A stretch of 21,300 nucleotides of DNA from a virus: the IMG/VR virus record IMGVR_UViG_3300025141_015222, positions 1-21,300 of that record; one strand, written 5' to 3'. This document shows, one piece after another, positions 14,805 to 21,300 of the stretch. The notes under the pieces were generated by a model that did not search any database, had not been told where the DNA came from, and worked only from the letters and a program-made list of their open reading frames with translations. Each line of letters starts with the position of its first letter. The stretch's first letter is position 1. The position numbers and the translations under genes are program-made.

Positions 14805-15527
14805 TCATCCTTCCAAATTAGACTCATAGTCATCATCGTCCTCAACATCCACTCCCTTCGCCAAAGAAGGAAGATAAGACTGAGCAACATGCATCATTTC
14901 CTCATAATCCTCCACTTTAACCAATGCATGAACATCGTGAAGGCCATCCATCCATGCTGCAACATCTTGCTCCGAACCAGCAGGTTCAGGTCTTGGGCGA
15001 GGGCTAGACTGGTCGTACTTCGGCCACTGCCCCTCCATGATCTTCATAATCTTAAAGTCATGCCCATTTTCCAAATCCGTAATATCCCCATAATCGGGAT
15101 CCATAATAGTCGCAACAATCTTCTTGAAAAGAATCTGACCAATGGAAAGGATTTTTACTTCACTCGTCTCACGATCTACAACATTCAAGTAGAACCTGTC
15201 CCTAGGCTTAATCTCTCTTGCCTTGTTAGCATGCTCGTCATCCTTATCTTGACTCAGCTTCCAAAGACCAAAATAAGCCTCACACATTGGGCAGATCTCA
15301 CCATGAATCTTCCTGCAATGGAAATTCTTAGGGTTTCCATCAGCCAACTTCACACGGTGGATTTTTGTTTCAGCATAAAATTCCTTGTCCTCATCCTTCC
15401 AAGGAAGAATCCTAATGTATTGGGATCCATCTTTCAGAGCAAGAAAGCTGTCCATGAAATTCCTCTGAATTCCAGTTTTGTTCATCTCAAGATGTTTTTC
15501 ACGTAATTTGTCTAAGTTAATCGCCAT
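14805..15527 (-). CDS. single-stranded DNA-binding protein, T4 gp32-like
   Basis: 240 residues. The N-terminal basic helix region (NLDKLREKHLEM) and core YIRILPWKDED / ETKIHRVK match the OB-fold core of gp32-type proteins. A zinc site is suggested by H70-C71 with C79-x2-C82, in the same place as the zinc subdomain of gp32. Next comes RFYLNVVDRET / ILSIGQILFKKIV, and the C-terminus is strongly acidic (DVEDDDDYESNLEG), the usual protein-interaction tail. It coats single-stranded DNA in replication and recombination, working with the helicase and possible mediator nearby. GGAG is 6 nt before the ATG, and a probable promoter lies upstream, allowing extra expression of this high-copy protein. Confidence 0.88.
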   Translation of the reverse strand: MAINLDKLREKHLEMNKTGIQRNFMDSFLALKDGSQYIRILPWKDEDKEFYAETKIHRVKLADGNPKNFHCRKIHGEICPMCEAYFGLWKLSQDKDDEHANKAREIKPRDRFYLNVVDRETSEVKILSIGQILFKKIVATIMDPDYGDITDLENGHDFKIMKIMEGQWPKYDQSSPRPRPEPAGSEQDVAAWMDGLHDVHALVKVEDYEEMMHVAQSYLPSLAKGVDVEDDDDYESNLEG

Positions 15528-15550
15528 GTTTTTCTCCGTTATTGTTAAAG

Positions 15551-15578
15551 GTTATAAAATATAATAGACAGTTGTCAT
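15551..15578 (-). promoter_or_regulatory. probable sigma70-type promoter for the SSB gene
   Basis: In the 64-nt gap before the SSB gene, minus strand, ATGACA (15578-15573) and TATAAC (15556-15551) are 16 nt apart, each matching the -35 and -10 consensus at five of six positions. Transcription would begin about 17-20 nt upstream of the ATG at 15527, leaving room for the GGAG ribosome site at 15537-15534. This is one of only two gaps over 20 nt in the window. Confidence 0.55.
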
Positions 15579-15591
15579 CAAATTTTCGAAA

Positions 15592-16041
15592 CTATCCATG
15601 AATTTTTGAGATAGCTCTATTATTTGAACTAAGCTGGACAAGGCAATCTCTCTTATGCTCTAACCCACGCACAATAGCTTTTATCTTTTCGTAACGTGCG
15701 TTAGATTCCAAGAGATCACTTTGCAACTCCCTATATTTAGGTTGGGTGATGACCCAAGTTTCAATAGATTTATCAGTTATTTTTATTCCTTTTTCTATCC
15801 TATTTCTGCGCTCATCCTCCTTAGCTGAACTCTCGTAAAGACTCAAATTTAGGAGAGACCTATCAGCAAGTCTCTTCGCTTCACTGGCTACCCCAGCAAA
15901 ATGAGTAAATATCGCAGGGTGACGCATGAGATCTCCATCTATATCGGCAGGATTGATTCTTCCTATTTCTTCTGCCATGTCAGCATATTGATCTATTGGT
16001 AAGGAATGCAGTATTTCCTTAGATAACATCTTTCTATTCAT
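15592..16041 (-). CDS. hypothetical protein, possibly UvsY-like recombination mediator
   Basis: 149 residues from the ATG at 16041; GGAG sits 6 nt upstream, while a TTG at 16056 lacks a ribosome site. All-helical by appearance: HPAIFTHFAGVASEAKRLADRS, then a basic stretch ending KGIKITDKSIETWV, a proline-marked turn (TQPKYREL), and a long terminal helix through IVRGLEHKRDCLVQL. The order (surface helix, K-I-T turn, long C-terminal helix with a KR pair) and the place next to a gp32-like SSB and helicase recall T4 UvsY, which loads the recombinase onto SSB-coated DNA. There is no single diagnostic motif, so the function is an inference. Overlaps the upstream zinc peptidase gene by 8 nt. Confidence 0.7.
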   Translation of the reverse strand: MNRKMLSKEILHSLPIDQYADMAEEIGRINPADIDGDLMRHPAIFTHFAGVASEAKRLADRSLLNLSLYESSAKEDERRNRIEKGIKITDKSIETWVITQPKYRELQSDLLESNARYEKIKAIVRGLEHKRDCLVQLSSNNRAISKIHG

Positions 16042-16441
16042 CTTCTTCTCCAGCAAATAAACAACTAAAAAGCTTAGGATTCAAGTTCCTAAGCAACATT
16101 AAACCTCGACTAGTAAAGGTAGCTAATTCTTCATTATTGGTTTTTATTTCTTCGTCGCCCTCATCCCCTCCCCTAAGACCAATTATTTCTAACATACAAT
16201 GCATAATCTCATGGATAAAAGTTTCTTTAGCAAGATCATACGCTTCGCAAGAATAAACCATGTCTCGATCTAACTGAAGCTCACACTTATCGAAATCCAC
16301 AGATCCATAGCAAGAACTGCTTGCTTTGCCTGCCAAATTGGCAACAATAAGAATGGAAACTTTTCTCCAACCTAGATCAATATATTCTATGTCTAGCTCT
16401 TTGAGATCATCACGCAGAGATCGCTTTTTCTGTTTCGTCAT
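16034..16441 (-). CDS. small zinc metallopeptidase-like protein (HExxH)
   Basis: 135 residues. The zinc motif HEIMH (H77, E78, H81) lies in FIHEIMHCMLEIIGL, and a downstream helix NNEELATFTSRGL (E104/E105) offers the third ligand, the minimal zincin layout often seen in small phage proteins. The N-terminal strand region (SILIVANL, then CYGSVDF, CELQLDRD) fits the sheet that holds such an active site. Substrate unknown; proteolysis of a host or phage protein early in infection is a guess. The ATG has AGGA 8 nt upstream and lies 32 nt inside the helicase gene, so both are probably co-translated. Confidence 0.75.
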   Translation of the reverse strand: MTKQKKRSLRDDLKELDIEYIDLGWRKVSILIVANLAGKASSSCYGSVDFDKCELQLDRDMVYSCEAYDLAKETFIHEIMHCMLEIIGLRGGDEGDEEIKTNNEELATFTSRGLMLLRNLNPKLFSCLFAGEEDE

Positions 16442-17729
16442 AGTCTAGTTCCTGAGTAATTCTTAAGTTTTTGTAATTTACAGACATAGGGATAATATAT
16501 CTCTGTCTGGAGTCTCTCGCCTTAACAATATATCCTCTCATCTTACCTTGAGAATACTCTTCCTCTGTCTGGTTTAAAGAGATAGCCCAATCCGCAGTTC
16601 TAATTTTGCCGTAAGAATCTCCCAACTCTGCATCAGTGATAATCTTAACCATCTTACCCTGCCGATTAGTCTGCGTTGCTGTCCAAACAAGCATATTATA
16701 CTCAACTGCCAAGCCTCGGAGTTCTTCCGCGATTCTTTGTTGTGCTTGCCATTCAGCTTCTATCTTTCTACATGGCCGCAATAATTCAAGGTAATCTACT
16801 ATTAGAATGTCAGGGACAAAACCCTCATAGTTCTCTAATTGATGCAAAAGAGCCCTCACAGTTGCAACAGTTGCTTGACCCGTAGGAAACTCTTTTATAA
16901 TCAATCTAGAATTTGGATACTTTTCTTTCGCAGCTTCCAATTTCTGATGTAACCTCAACTGAGTCGAGACTTCTTTTAGCTTTCTATTCGGCAATCCCGT
17001 CATCACTGAATCAAATCTTTGAGATATCTTATCTTCCGACATTTCTAATGAAAGATAAAGAACCTTCCTCTGCTCTGTTAGAGCTTGCACGGATTGATTT
17101 ACCAACCACAAAGATTTACCCACCCCAGGAGGGGCTATAACCATGCAAAGCTCTTTCCTCGAATTTCCCCCCTCTAATTGATCATTACACATGGGCAGAA
17201 CTGTGCCGAACTTCTCAGCCTCCTCTGTGCCTAAAATACGATCCCATCTATTCCTTGCAACATCAAAATATGACTGTCCTACGTTAATATCTCGATTAAT
17301 TAACAGAGCTTTCTTTATGACTTCTGGGACCGCATCTATGTTGTCCTCTTGGATCAGAGTGAGGGATTCTTTTATTGCTTCTTTAATAGCAGATCTTCGA
17401 GCAAACTTCTCGATAAGATCCATGTAGTATTCTTGATTATTGATTGCCGTAATATCAACTTTATTGATAAATTCTAGCTCATCCTCATATTCAGTAATAC
17501 TCTCAGTCTCACCTAACTTATCCCTGATTTCCTCCAGAACAAAGTCATCGTTGGGTAACTTTAGGTAACTATCAAAATAATTTTTTATTGTATTAAAAAT
17601 GTTTTGATGGGAAGGATATTCAAAGTAGCTTTCTTTTATTAAATTAACTATTTGTAGATAGAAATCCTTATTTGACTTACACAGATAAAGAATTCCTCTT
17701 TGTATATTTTCAGAAAATTCGTATGGCAT
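16410..17729 (-). CDS. replicative DNA helicase, DnaB/T4 gp41-like
   Basis: 439 residues. The N-terminal 120 or so residues are helical, like the DnaB primase-interaction domain, though weakly conserved. The RecA-type motor carries Walker A APPGVGKS (199-206), the catalytic Glu region LYLSLEMS (224-231) and Walker B ILIVDYLELL (308-317), followed by TATQTNRQGK, the usual sensor region, and a terminal IVKARDSRQRY segment with the arginine finger-type residues of DnaB. Expected to form a hexameric 5'-3' helicase that unwinds the phage fork. The ATG is 9 nt after the upstream zinc-ribbon gene. No ribosome site stands out. No primase gene is in the window. Confidence 0.92.
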   Translation of the reverse strand: MPYEFSENIQRGILYLCKSNKDFYLQIVNLIKESYFEYPSHQNIFNTIKNYFDSYLKLPNDDFVLEEIRDKLGETESITEYEDELEFINKVDITAINNQEYYMDLIEKFARRSAIKEAIKESLTLIQEDNIDAVPEVIKKALLINRDINVGQSYFDVARNRWDRILGTEEAEKFGTVLPMCNDQLEGGNSRKELCMVIAPPGVGKSLWLVNQSVQALTEQRKVLYLSLEMSEDKISQRFDSVMTGLPNRKLKEVSTQLRLHQKLEAAKEKYPNSRLIIKEFPTGQATVATVRALLHQLENYEGFVPDILIVDYLELLRPCRKIEAEWQAQQRIAEELRGLAVEYNMLVWTATQTNRQGKMVKIITDAELGDSYGKIRTADWAISLNQTEEEYSQGKMRGYIVKARDSRQRYIIPMSVNYKNLRITQELDYDETEKAISA

Positions 17730-17738
17730 ATTTTTGTT

Positions 17739-18194
17739 TTATTCTTGCGGTAGTCTTGCTTTAGTAGGATCTAGCCCTGCTTGATCATAGGCTTTTCTTG
17801 TTAATTTTTCAGCTTGTTTCATTCTTTTATTTGCTTTTTTATCAGATATTTTCTTTACCACTCCCTTTTTCCTGAAATACTCGTAGTTAGGTTTCATTAC
17901 CTTATAATGCTGCCCTCCCGTACTTATTCTCTCTTCAGCATTATCTATATTTTCCTTGTACCACTCATTCGCAGTATCCTTATCCATCCCCTGCTCCCAA
18001 AGTTTTCGATCTCTGGCGCTATTTGTCTCCCAGCCATCACCCTTAAACACCAATCCTGGAGCTTTTCCAGACCACAATCTCTTGCGATATTTATTACACT
18101 CAGGGCATTTCCTCCGTTGAGGAACCTTAGACATAGGTGATTTAACGGACCATACTACCATACAATCGTCACAACTAAAAGGGTAAAAAGGCAT
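17739..18194 (-). CDS. FmdB-like zinc-ribbon protein
   Basis: 151 residues from the ATG at 18194. This start is chosen because the family begins MPxYxFxCxxC, here MPFYPFSCDDC; an ATG at 18236 would add 14 very basic residues and a 41-nt overlap. Two Cys pairs, CDDC (8-11) and CPEC (33-36), form a zinc ribbon, and GLVFKGDGWETN follows as in FmdB-type regulators. The rest is lysine/arginine-rich and helical (KKISDKKANKRMKQAEKLTRKAY), suggesting nucleic-acid binding. Between the GroES and helicase genes, it may act in gene regulation or replication; neither is shown. Confidence 0.75.
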   Translation of the reverse strand: MPFYPFSCDDCMVVWSVKSPMSKVPQRRKCPECNKYRKRLWSGKAPGLVFKGDGWETNSARDRKLWEQGMDKDTANEWYKENIDNAEERISTGGQHYKVMKPNYEYFRKKGVVKKISDKKANKRMKQAEKLTRKAYDQAGLDPTKARLPQE

Positions 18195-18195
18195 C

Positions 18196-18531
18196 CTAAC
18201 TAAGTGCCCCCTTAGCCTTCTCTTTTTCTTTCGCATCCTCCAGATGCAGCCTCAAGAAGATCTCGTCCTCCTCCATAACCACAACTGTCCATTCGGCAAC
18301 GGTTATTTCTTTTCCAGCAAACTTGGGAATAAGGACCCTATCCCCAGCGGCCCACTCTGCTAGACAACCTTCTCCCGCCCTTACAACAGTCCCCAAAGCT
18401 GATTCTTCCTGGGCCTGAGCAGGAATAATTATTCCACCTTCAGTTTTATCTTCCGTAGTATCTCTTATAACGATAATTCTTGCTCCCAAGGGCTCAATTA
18501 CATCTTCCAATTTTTGTTTTTTGTTAGTCAT
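18196..18531 (-). CDS. GroES-like co-chaperonin
   Basis: 111 residues from the ATG at 18531 (TAATG overlap with the NrdJ stop); an ATG at 18558 would add nine residues. Pattern of GroES: N-terminal EPLGARIIVIRD, a mobile-loop region EGGIIIPAQAQEES (GGIIIP is the GroEL-binding loop signature), GTVVRAGEG, GDRVLIPKFAGKEI, and terminal VVVMEEDEIFLRL. The final 20 residues are charged and beyond the usual end. It should cap host GroEL, as T4 gp31 does, to help fold a phage protein; no GroEL gene is in the window. Expressed together with the reductase. Confidence 0.92.
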   Translation of the reverse strand: MTNKKQKLEDVIEPLGARIIVIRDTTEDKTEGGIIIPAQAQEESALGTVVRAGEGCLAEWAAGDRVLIPKFAGKEITVAEWTVVVMEEDEIFLRLHLEDAKEKEKAKGALS

Positions 18532-20420
18532 TATCCACAATCTCCATCCAAAGCACAAAATTCCGCAGTCGCATTGCTAGCCTTTTCCCGCAACGACTCA
18601 GGAACAAATTTCTTAACATTCTCCTTAGTAAAAGGGATAGCTTCCAGTGGCTCCTGACCCCGACTACCCGCACGGTATACTGTCATACCCTTCATATAAG
18701 GTGCGTACCCTAGCATGAACTCCTCAAACTCATCGGACTTTGCATCCTCAGGGAGATTAACAGTCTTACTTATAGCTGAATCTATGTATCTCTGTATAGT
18801 AGCTTGAACTTGTACATGCTGCTTAGGATCTATATCATAGGCCCCGACAAAATTCTCCAAGGGTAGCTTCCCCTCAACGTATTCCTTAAAGAGAGGGTCC
18901 ATGATCGTGGTTTCTTTCCAGGTACTCGCCTGCCTATAACGTCGCTTATAGAGTGCAGAAAAAATAGGCTCGATGCCGCTAGACACGCCCATAACCATGC
19001 TAATAGTTCCAGTAGGAGCAACGGTAAGCATAACAGCATTCCTGATACCATGCTCTTTAATAAGCATACGAATTCTAGCAGGCAATGTTTTAGAAAACTC
19101 TTCATTTAAATACTTCTTTCTATTGAACGCAGGAAACGGACCCTTATCTCTAGCAAGATACGTAGATGTCTTGTAGGCCTCATCTCTTATTGTCTGAAAC
19201 AACCTCTCAGTAAATTCCAAACACTTTTCACTCCCATATTTCAGACCCAATTTAATTAACATATAATGATAGCCTAAAACACCTAAACCAATTCTCCTAG
19301 ATCTATGACCAGCCTCTCGGCACTCTGGAGTTGGAAATTCATTAACAGTCAAAACATCATCTAGGAATCTAACTCCGACTCTCACCGTTTGAGCTAACTT
19401 CTTCCAATCAATTTCTCCATTGGTAACCATATTATCTAAGTTAATATGACCCAAACAACAATTTGCATAGCTAGGAAGAGGAATCTCCCCGCAAGGATTT
19501 GTAGCATTCATTTTCTCAAAATAAGATACGTTAGTGTACCTGTTGGTATAATCTATATTATAAATCCCAGGCTCCCCAGACTCCAAAGCGTTACTCCATA
19601 GTCGAGCCCACAATTCACGAGCTTTTAAAGGATACTTCTTGGCATCTTCAAATGAATCCCCTGGAAGAACCTGATAATGCTCGTTAGCTCTTGCCAAGGC
19701 ATCTTCCTTATCAAAGCCGATAACATTTATAACCTCAGAAGTAGTTTTTCCCACCCTATTCATCTGATAAATATAATACTTCTTGTGATTAAATGTAAAA
19801 TACCACTCTTCTCCCAACTCACAAGCTTCAATAAACCTATCTGTGATCGCAACTGAGATATTGAAGTTAGTAAGTTCACTCCTATCCAATTTTGTGTGCA
19901 GGAACTCCAAGATGTCTGGATGCGTAACATTAAGTATTGCCATAAGGGCCGTCCGACGATTCTTACCTGCTCTCACATGTTCCCCAATCTCATTAATCAT
20001 CTTCATTACGGAAACGGAGCCGGGAGAAGAGTACTTGATGTTTTGGATATCATCCCCCTTAGGCCGAATTTTGCTGAAATTGAAACCAATACCCCCGCCA
20101 CCACAAGATATTTTATACATATCTTGGATTGTTTTTCCTATCGATTCTACTGAATCGGTAGGCTCAATTACATAGCAATTAAGAAGGTTTTGATTCAGCC
20201 TTCCTGAACCAAAAATTATCCTCCCACCAGGGACCAAATCCCCGGCTCCTATACTCTCATAAAACTTCTGTTGCCACTTCTCTTTTTCGGCATCAGGTTC
20301 AGCAGCGGCAACGTGTTTTGCAATTGCCTTTGCTCTTTCAGACCACTTAGTTTCCCCAGGATAAGCATACTTGTGTTCGAATATAGACTGCCCTAATTCA
20401 TTTAGTTCTTTTATTGCCAT
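18531..20420 (-). CDS. nrdJ: ribonucleoside-diphosphate reductase, adenosylcobalamin-dependent (class II)
   Basis: 629 residues. The catalytic core has N-terminal Cys82 in LLNCYVIEP, GGGGIGFNFS (107-116), the active-site loop NPCGEIPLP (308-316, thiyl radical Cys310), YANCCLGHINL, and TVAPTGTISMV, with a C-terminal Cys pair in CALDGDCG for redox exchange. These fit NrdJ, which reduces nucleotides using coenzyme B12 and needs no separate radical subunit; none is present. A stretch of about 50 residues (roughly 211-262) between the 5-strand region and the ARELWARLW helix looks like an insertion relative to typical NrdJ. It starts inside the upstream gene (23-nt overlap) and supplies deoxynucleotides for phage replication. 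Confidence 0.94.
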   Translation of the reverse strand: MAIKELNELGQSIFEHKYAYPGETKWSERAKAIAKHVAAAEPDAEKEKWQQKFYESIGAGDLVPGGRIIFGSGRLNQNLLNCYVIEPTDSVESIGKTIQDMYKISCGGGGIGFNFSKIRPKGDDIQNIKYSSPGSVSVMKMINEIGEHVRAGKNRRTALMAILNVTHPDILEFLHTKLDRSELTNFNISVAITDRFIEACELGEEWYFTFNHKKYYIYQMNRVGKTTSEVINVIGFDKEDALARANEHYQVLPGDSFEDAKKYPLKARELWARLWSNALESGEPGIYNIDYTNRYTNVSYFEKMNATNPCGEIPLPSYANCCLGHINLDNMVTNGEIDWKKLAQTVRVGVRFLDDVLTVNEFPTPECREAGHRSRRIGLGVLGYHYMLIKLGLKYGSEKCLEFTERLFQTIRDEAYKTSTYLARDKGPFPAFNRKKYLNEEFSKTLPARIRMLIKEHGIRNAVMLTVAPTGTISMVMGVSSGIEPIFSALYKRRYRQASTWKETTIMDPLFKEYVEGKLPLENFVGAYDIDPKQHVQVQATIQRYIDSAISKTVNLPEDAKSDEFEEFMLGYAPYMKGMTVYRAGSRGQEPLEAIPFTKENVKKFVPESLREKASNATAEFCALDGDCG

Positions 20421-21300
20421 GATTCTTTATCTTTGAAATGCCTTTAGACTTTATTATAGAAATTCTGTCCGATCCTTCAAACGAAGATTTTAATTCTTTG
20501 TTGTGTGTAATAATAAAGATTTTCCTTTTGGATTTTAAATCTTGCAATAAATTACACAACCCTGCGATCCCCTTATCATCTAAGTTTTCAGTTACCTCGT
20601 CAAGAAATAGTATGTTTGATTTTGACTTTTTAGAGAAAGATAATATATCCTGCAATGCCATTAGAACCGCTAGATTTATCTTTCTCTTTTCTCCACCAGA
20701 CAATGATATATACGGGATGTTCCTTTTATTTGTTGCTATAACTTCACGTAATTCTTCATTAAATTCTAAATAAAATTGTCTATTAGTTAATCTCGACAGA
20801 TAAGTGTTACATTTTTTATTGAAAAAATCTAAAATATTTCTAATCACAAATTTTATAAGTCCTTGCTCAGAGAAAGCTTTTTCCCAAAACTTCATTACCT
20901 CATAATTTATGGCAGCTTCAGACTTTTTAGTTCTGTGATCTTCCAAAGCTCCTGACACACTTAATTTTTGTTCTTCATATACTTCCTCCCGAGATAGAAT
21001 ATCTCTATAATCCAAAAACTCTGACAATCTGAAGGTAAGTTCTTTAAGTTTATCCATCTCCTTATCCATCTTTTCCGTGTCTCTCAGCATCCAAAGTCTT
21101 ATATTTTGCTGCTGGAGAAGTTGATATTCAATTTTTTCTATATCTTCTGGAGTTTGAACATCTTCAAACACTGAATCACAATATTCACATTTATCAGTTC
21201 GCTTATAAACTCCTAGACTCTTTTTAAGATTTAACCTATCAAGACTTTCCTCCATCAATTTAATTGCTGATTTTTTATCAATTAACTTTTCAGCCAGATC
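20398..21300 (-). CDS. Rad50/SbcC-like recombination endonuclease subunit, T4 gp46-like (5' end beyond window)
   Basis: The frame stays open from the right edge, so the N-terminal part, including Walker A, lies outside. Visible: a coiled-coil arm, the zinc hook CEYC (21189-21178), the returning coiled coil, then the ATPase C-terminal half with the ABC signature SLSGGEKRK (21108-20680 region; Gly pair at residues 188-189 from the TTG at 21258), Walker B ILFLDE and the FIITHNKE His switch. Rad50-type proteins tether DNA ends and regulate a Mre11/gp47-type nuclease in phage recombination. The arms are far shorter than in cellular Rad50, as in T4 gp46. The TTG at 21258 and the ATG at 21255 are internal, not likely starts. 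Confidence 0.9.
   Translation of the reverse strand, partial: DLAEKLIDKKSAIKLMEESLDRLNLKKSLGVYKRTDKCEYCDSVFEDVQTPEDIEKIEYQLLQQQNIRLWMLRDTEKMDKEMDKLKELTFRLSEFLDYRDILSREEVYEEQKLSVSGALEDHRTKKSEAAINYEVMKFWEKAFSEQGLIKFVIRNILDFFNKKCNTYLSRLTNRQFYLEFNEELREVIATNKRNIPYISLSGGEKRKINLAVLMALQDILSFSKKSKSNILFLDEVTENLDDKGIAGLCNLLQDLKSKRKIFIITHNKELKSSFEGSDRISIIKSKGISKIKNHGNKRTK

Noticed and set aside
14889-15506. A 205-codon plus-strand open frame opposite the SSB gene.
   Set aside because: Antisense to a clearly recognisable gp32-like gene, no recognisable motif and no ribosome site evident; a mirror of coding sequence.
15571-15580. Short inverted repeat GACA..TGTC upstream of SSB as an operator.
   Set aside because: Only four base pairs; expected by chance.
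18973-20175. Several plus-strand frames of 67-110 codons opposite nrdJ.
   Set aside because: Antisense shadows of a long, well-motifed gene.
21255-21258. TTG/ATG as the start of the Rad50-like gene.
   Set aside because: The frame is open to the window edge with coiled-coil-like sequence before it, and a complete protein needs a Walker A half; the gene is cut by the window.
1-21300. CRISPR array, tRNA genes or insertion sequences.
   Set aside because: No spaced repeats, cloverleaf or transposase was seen; coding density leaves two small gaps only.

Overview
The window looks like part of a virulent tailed-phage (Caudoviricetes) genome, probably from an environmental source. Every supported gene, 25 in all, lies on the minus strand. 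They are packed with 1-65 nt overlaps or gaps of a few bases, so the text below follows transcription, from high to low coordinates. Phage origin rests on the replication gene set at the right: a Rad50/gp46-like nuclease subunit, a T4 gp32-like single-strand binding protein with an acidic tail, a DnaB/gp41-type helicase, a lone GroES, and a B12-dependent ribonucleotide reductase. No terminase, capsid or tail gene is visible, and the host cannot be named. The lipoprotein-like signal, with Glu right after the lipobox Cys, weakly suggests a Gram-negative host.

Right block (about 21300-14233), DNA metabolism: gp46-like subunit (5' part outside the window), class II ribonucleotide reductase NrdJ, GroES-like co-chaperonin, FmdB-type zinc-ribbon protein, replicative helicase, small HExxH zinc peptidase, a possible UvsY-like mediator, then (behind its own probable promoter) the gp32-like SSB and a small lipoprotein/membrane protein. 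A strong intrinsic terminator at 14173-14206 ends this block.

Left block (14159 to beyond base 1), a 14-kb glycan island of 16 genes: seven separate glycosyltransferase-like proteins of GT-A, GT-B and probable GT-D type plus an eighth GT-like domain fused to a methyltransferase; UDP-GlcNAc 2-epimerase (WecB-type); an RmlB-like NDP-sugar dehydratase; a GDP-fucose-synthase-like epimerase/reductase; a radical SAM protein with an auxiliary-cluster motif; a half-length DegT/StrS aminotransferase-like protein with a GNAT acetyltransferase; a TylCIII-type C-methyltransferase; two free-standing methyltransferases; and the methyltransferase-GT fusion. Read together they could make unusual deoxy, amino and methylated sugars and assemble them into a branched, methylated glycan. 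None of the 16 has an evident membrane segment, and no flippase, polymerase or lipid-carrier transferase is present. The acceptor may therefore be a soluble phage product (virion protein or DNA) rather than host envelope polysaccharide; this is inference. Genes for making the activated precursor sugars are not in the window.

The only non-coding gaps above 20 nt are 14160-14232 (terminator plus possible promoter) and 15528-15591 (probable SSB promoter). No tRNA, CRISPR, insertion sequence or att site was recognised.
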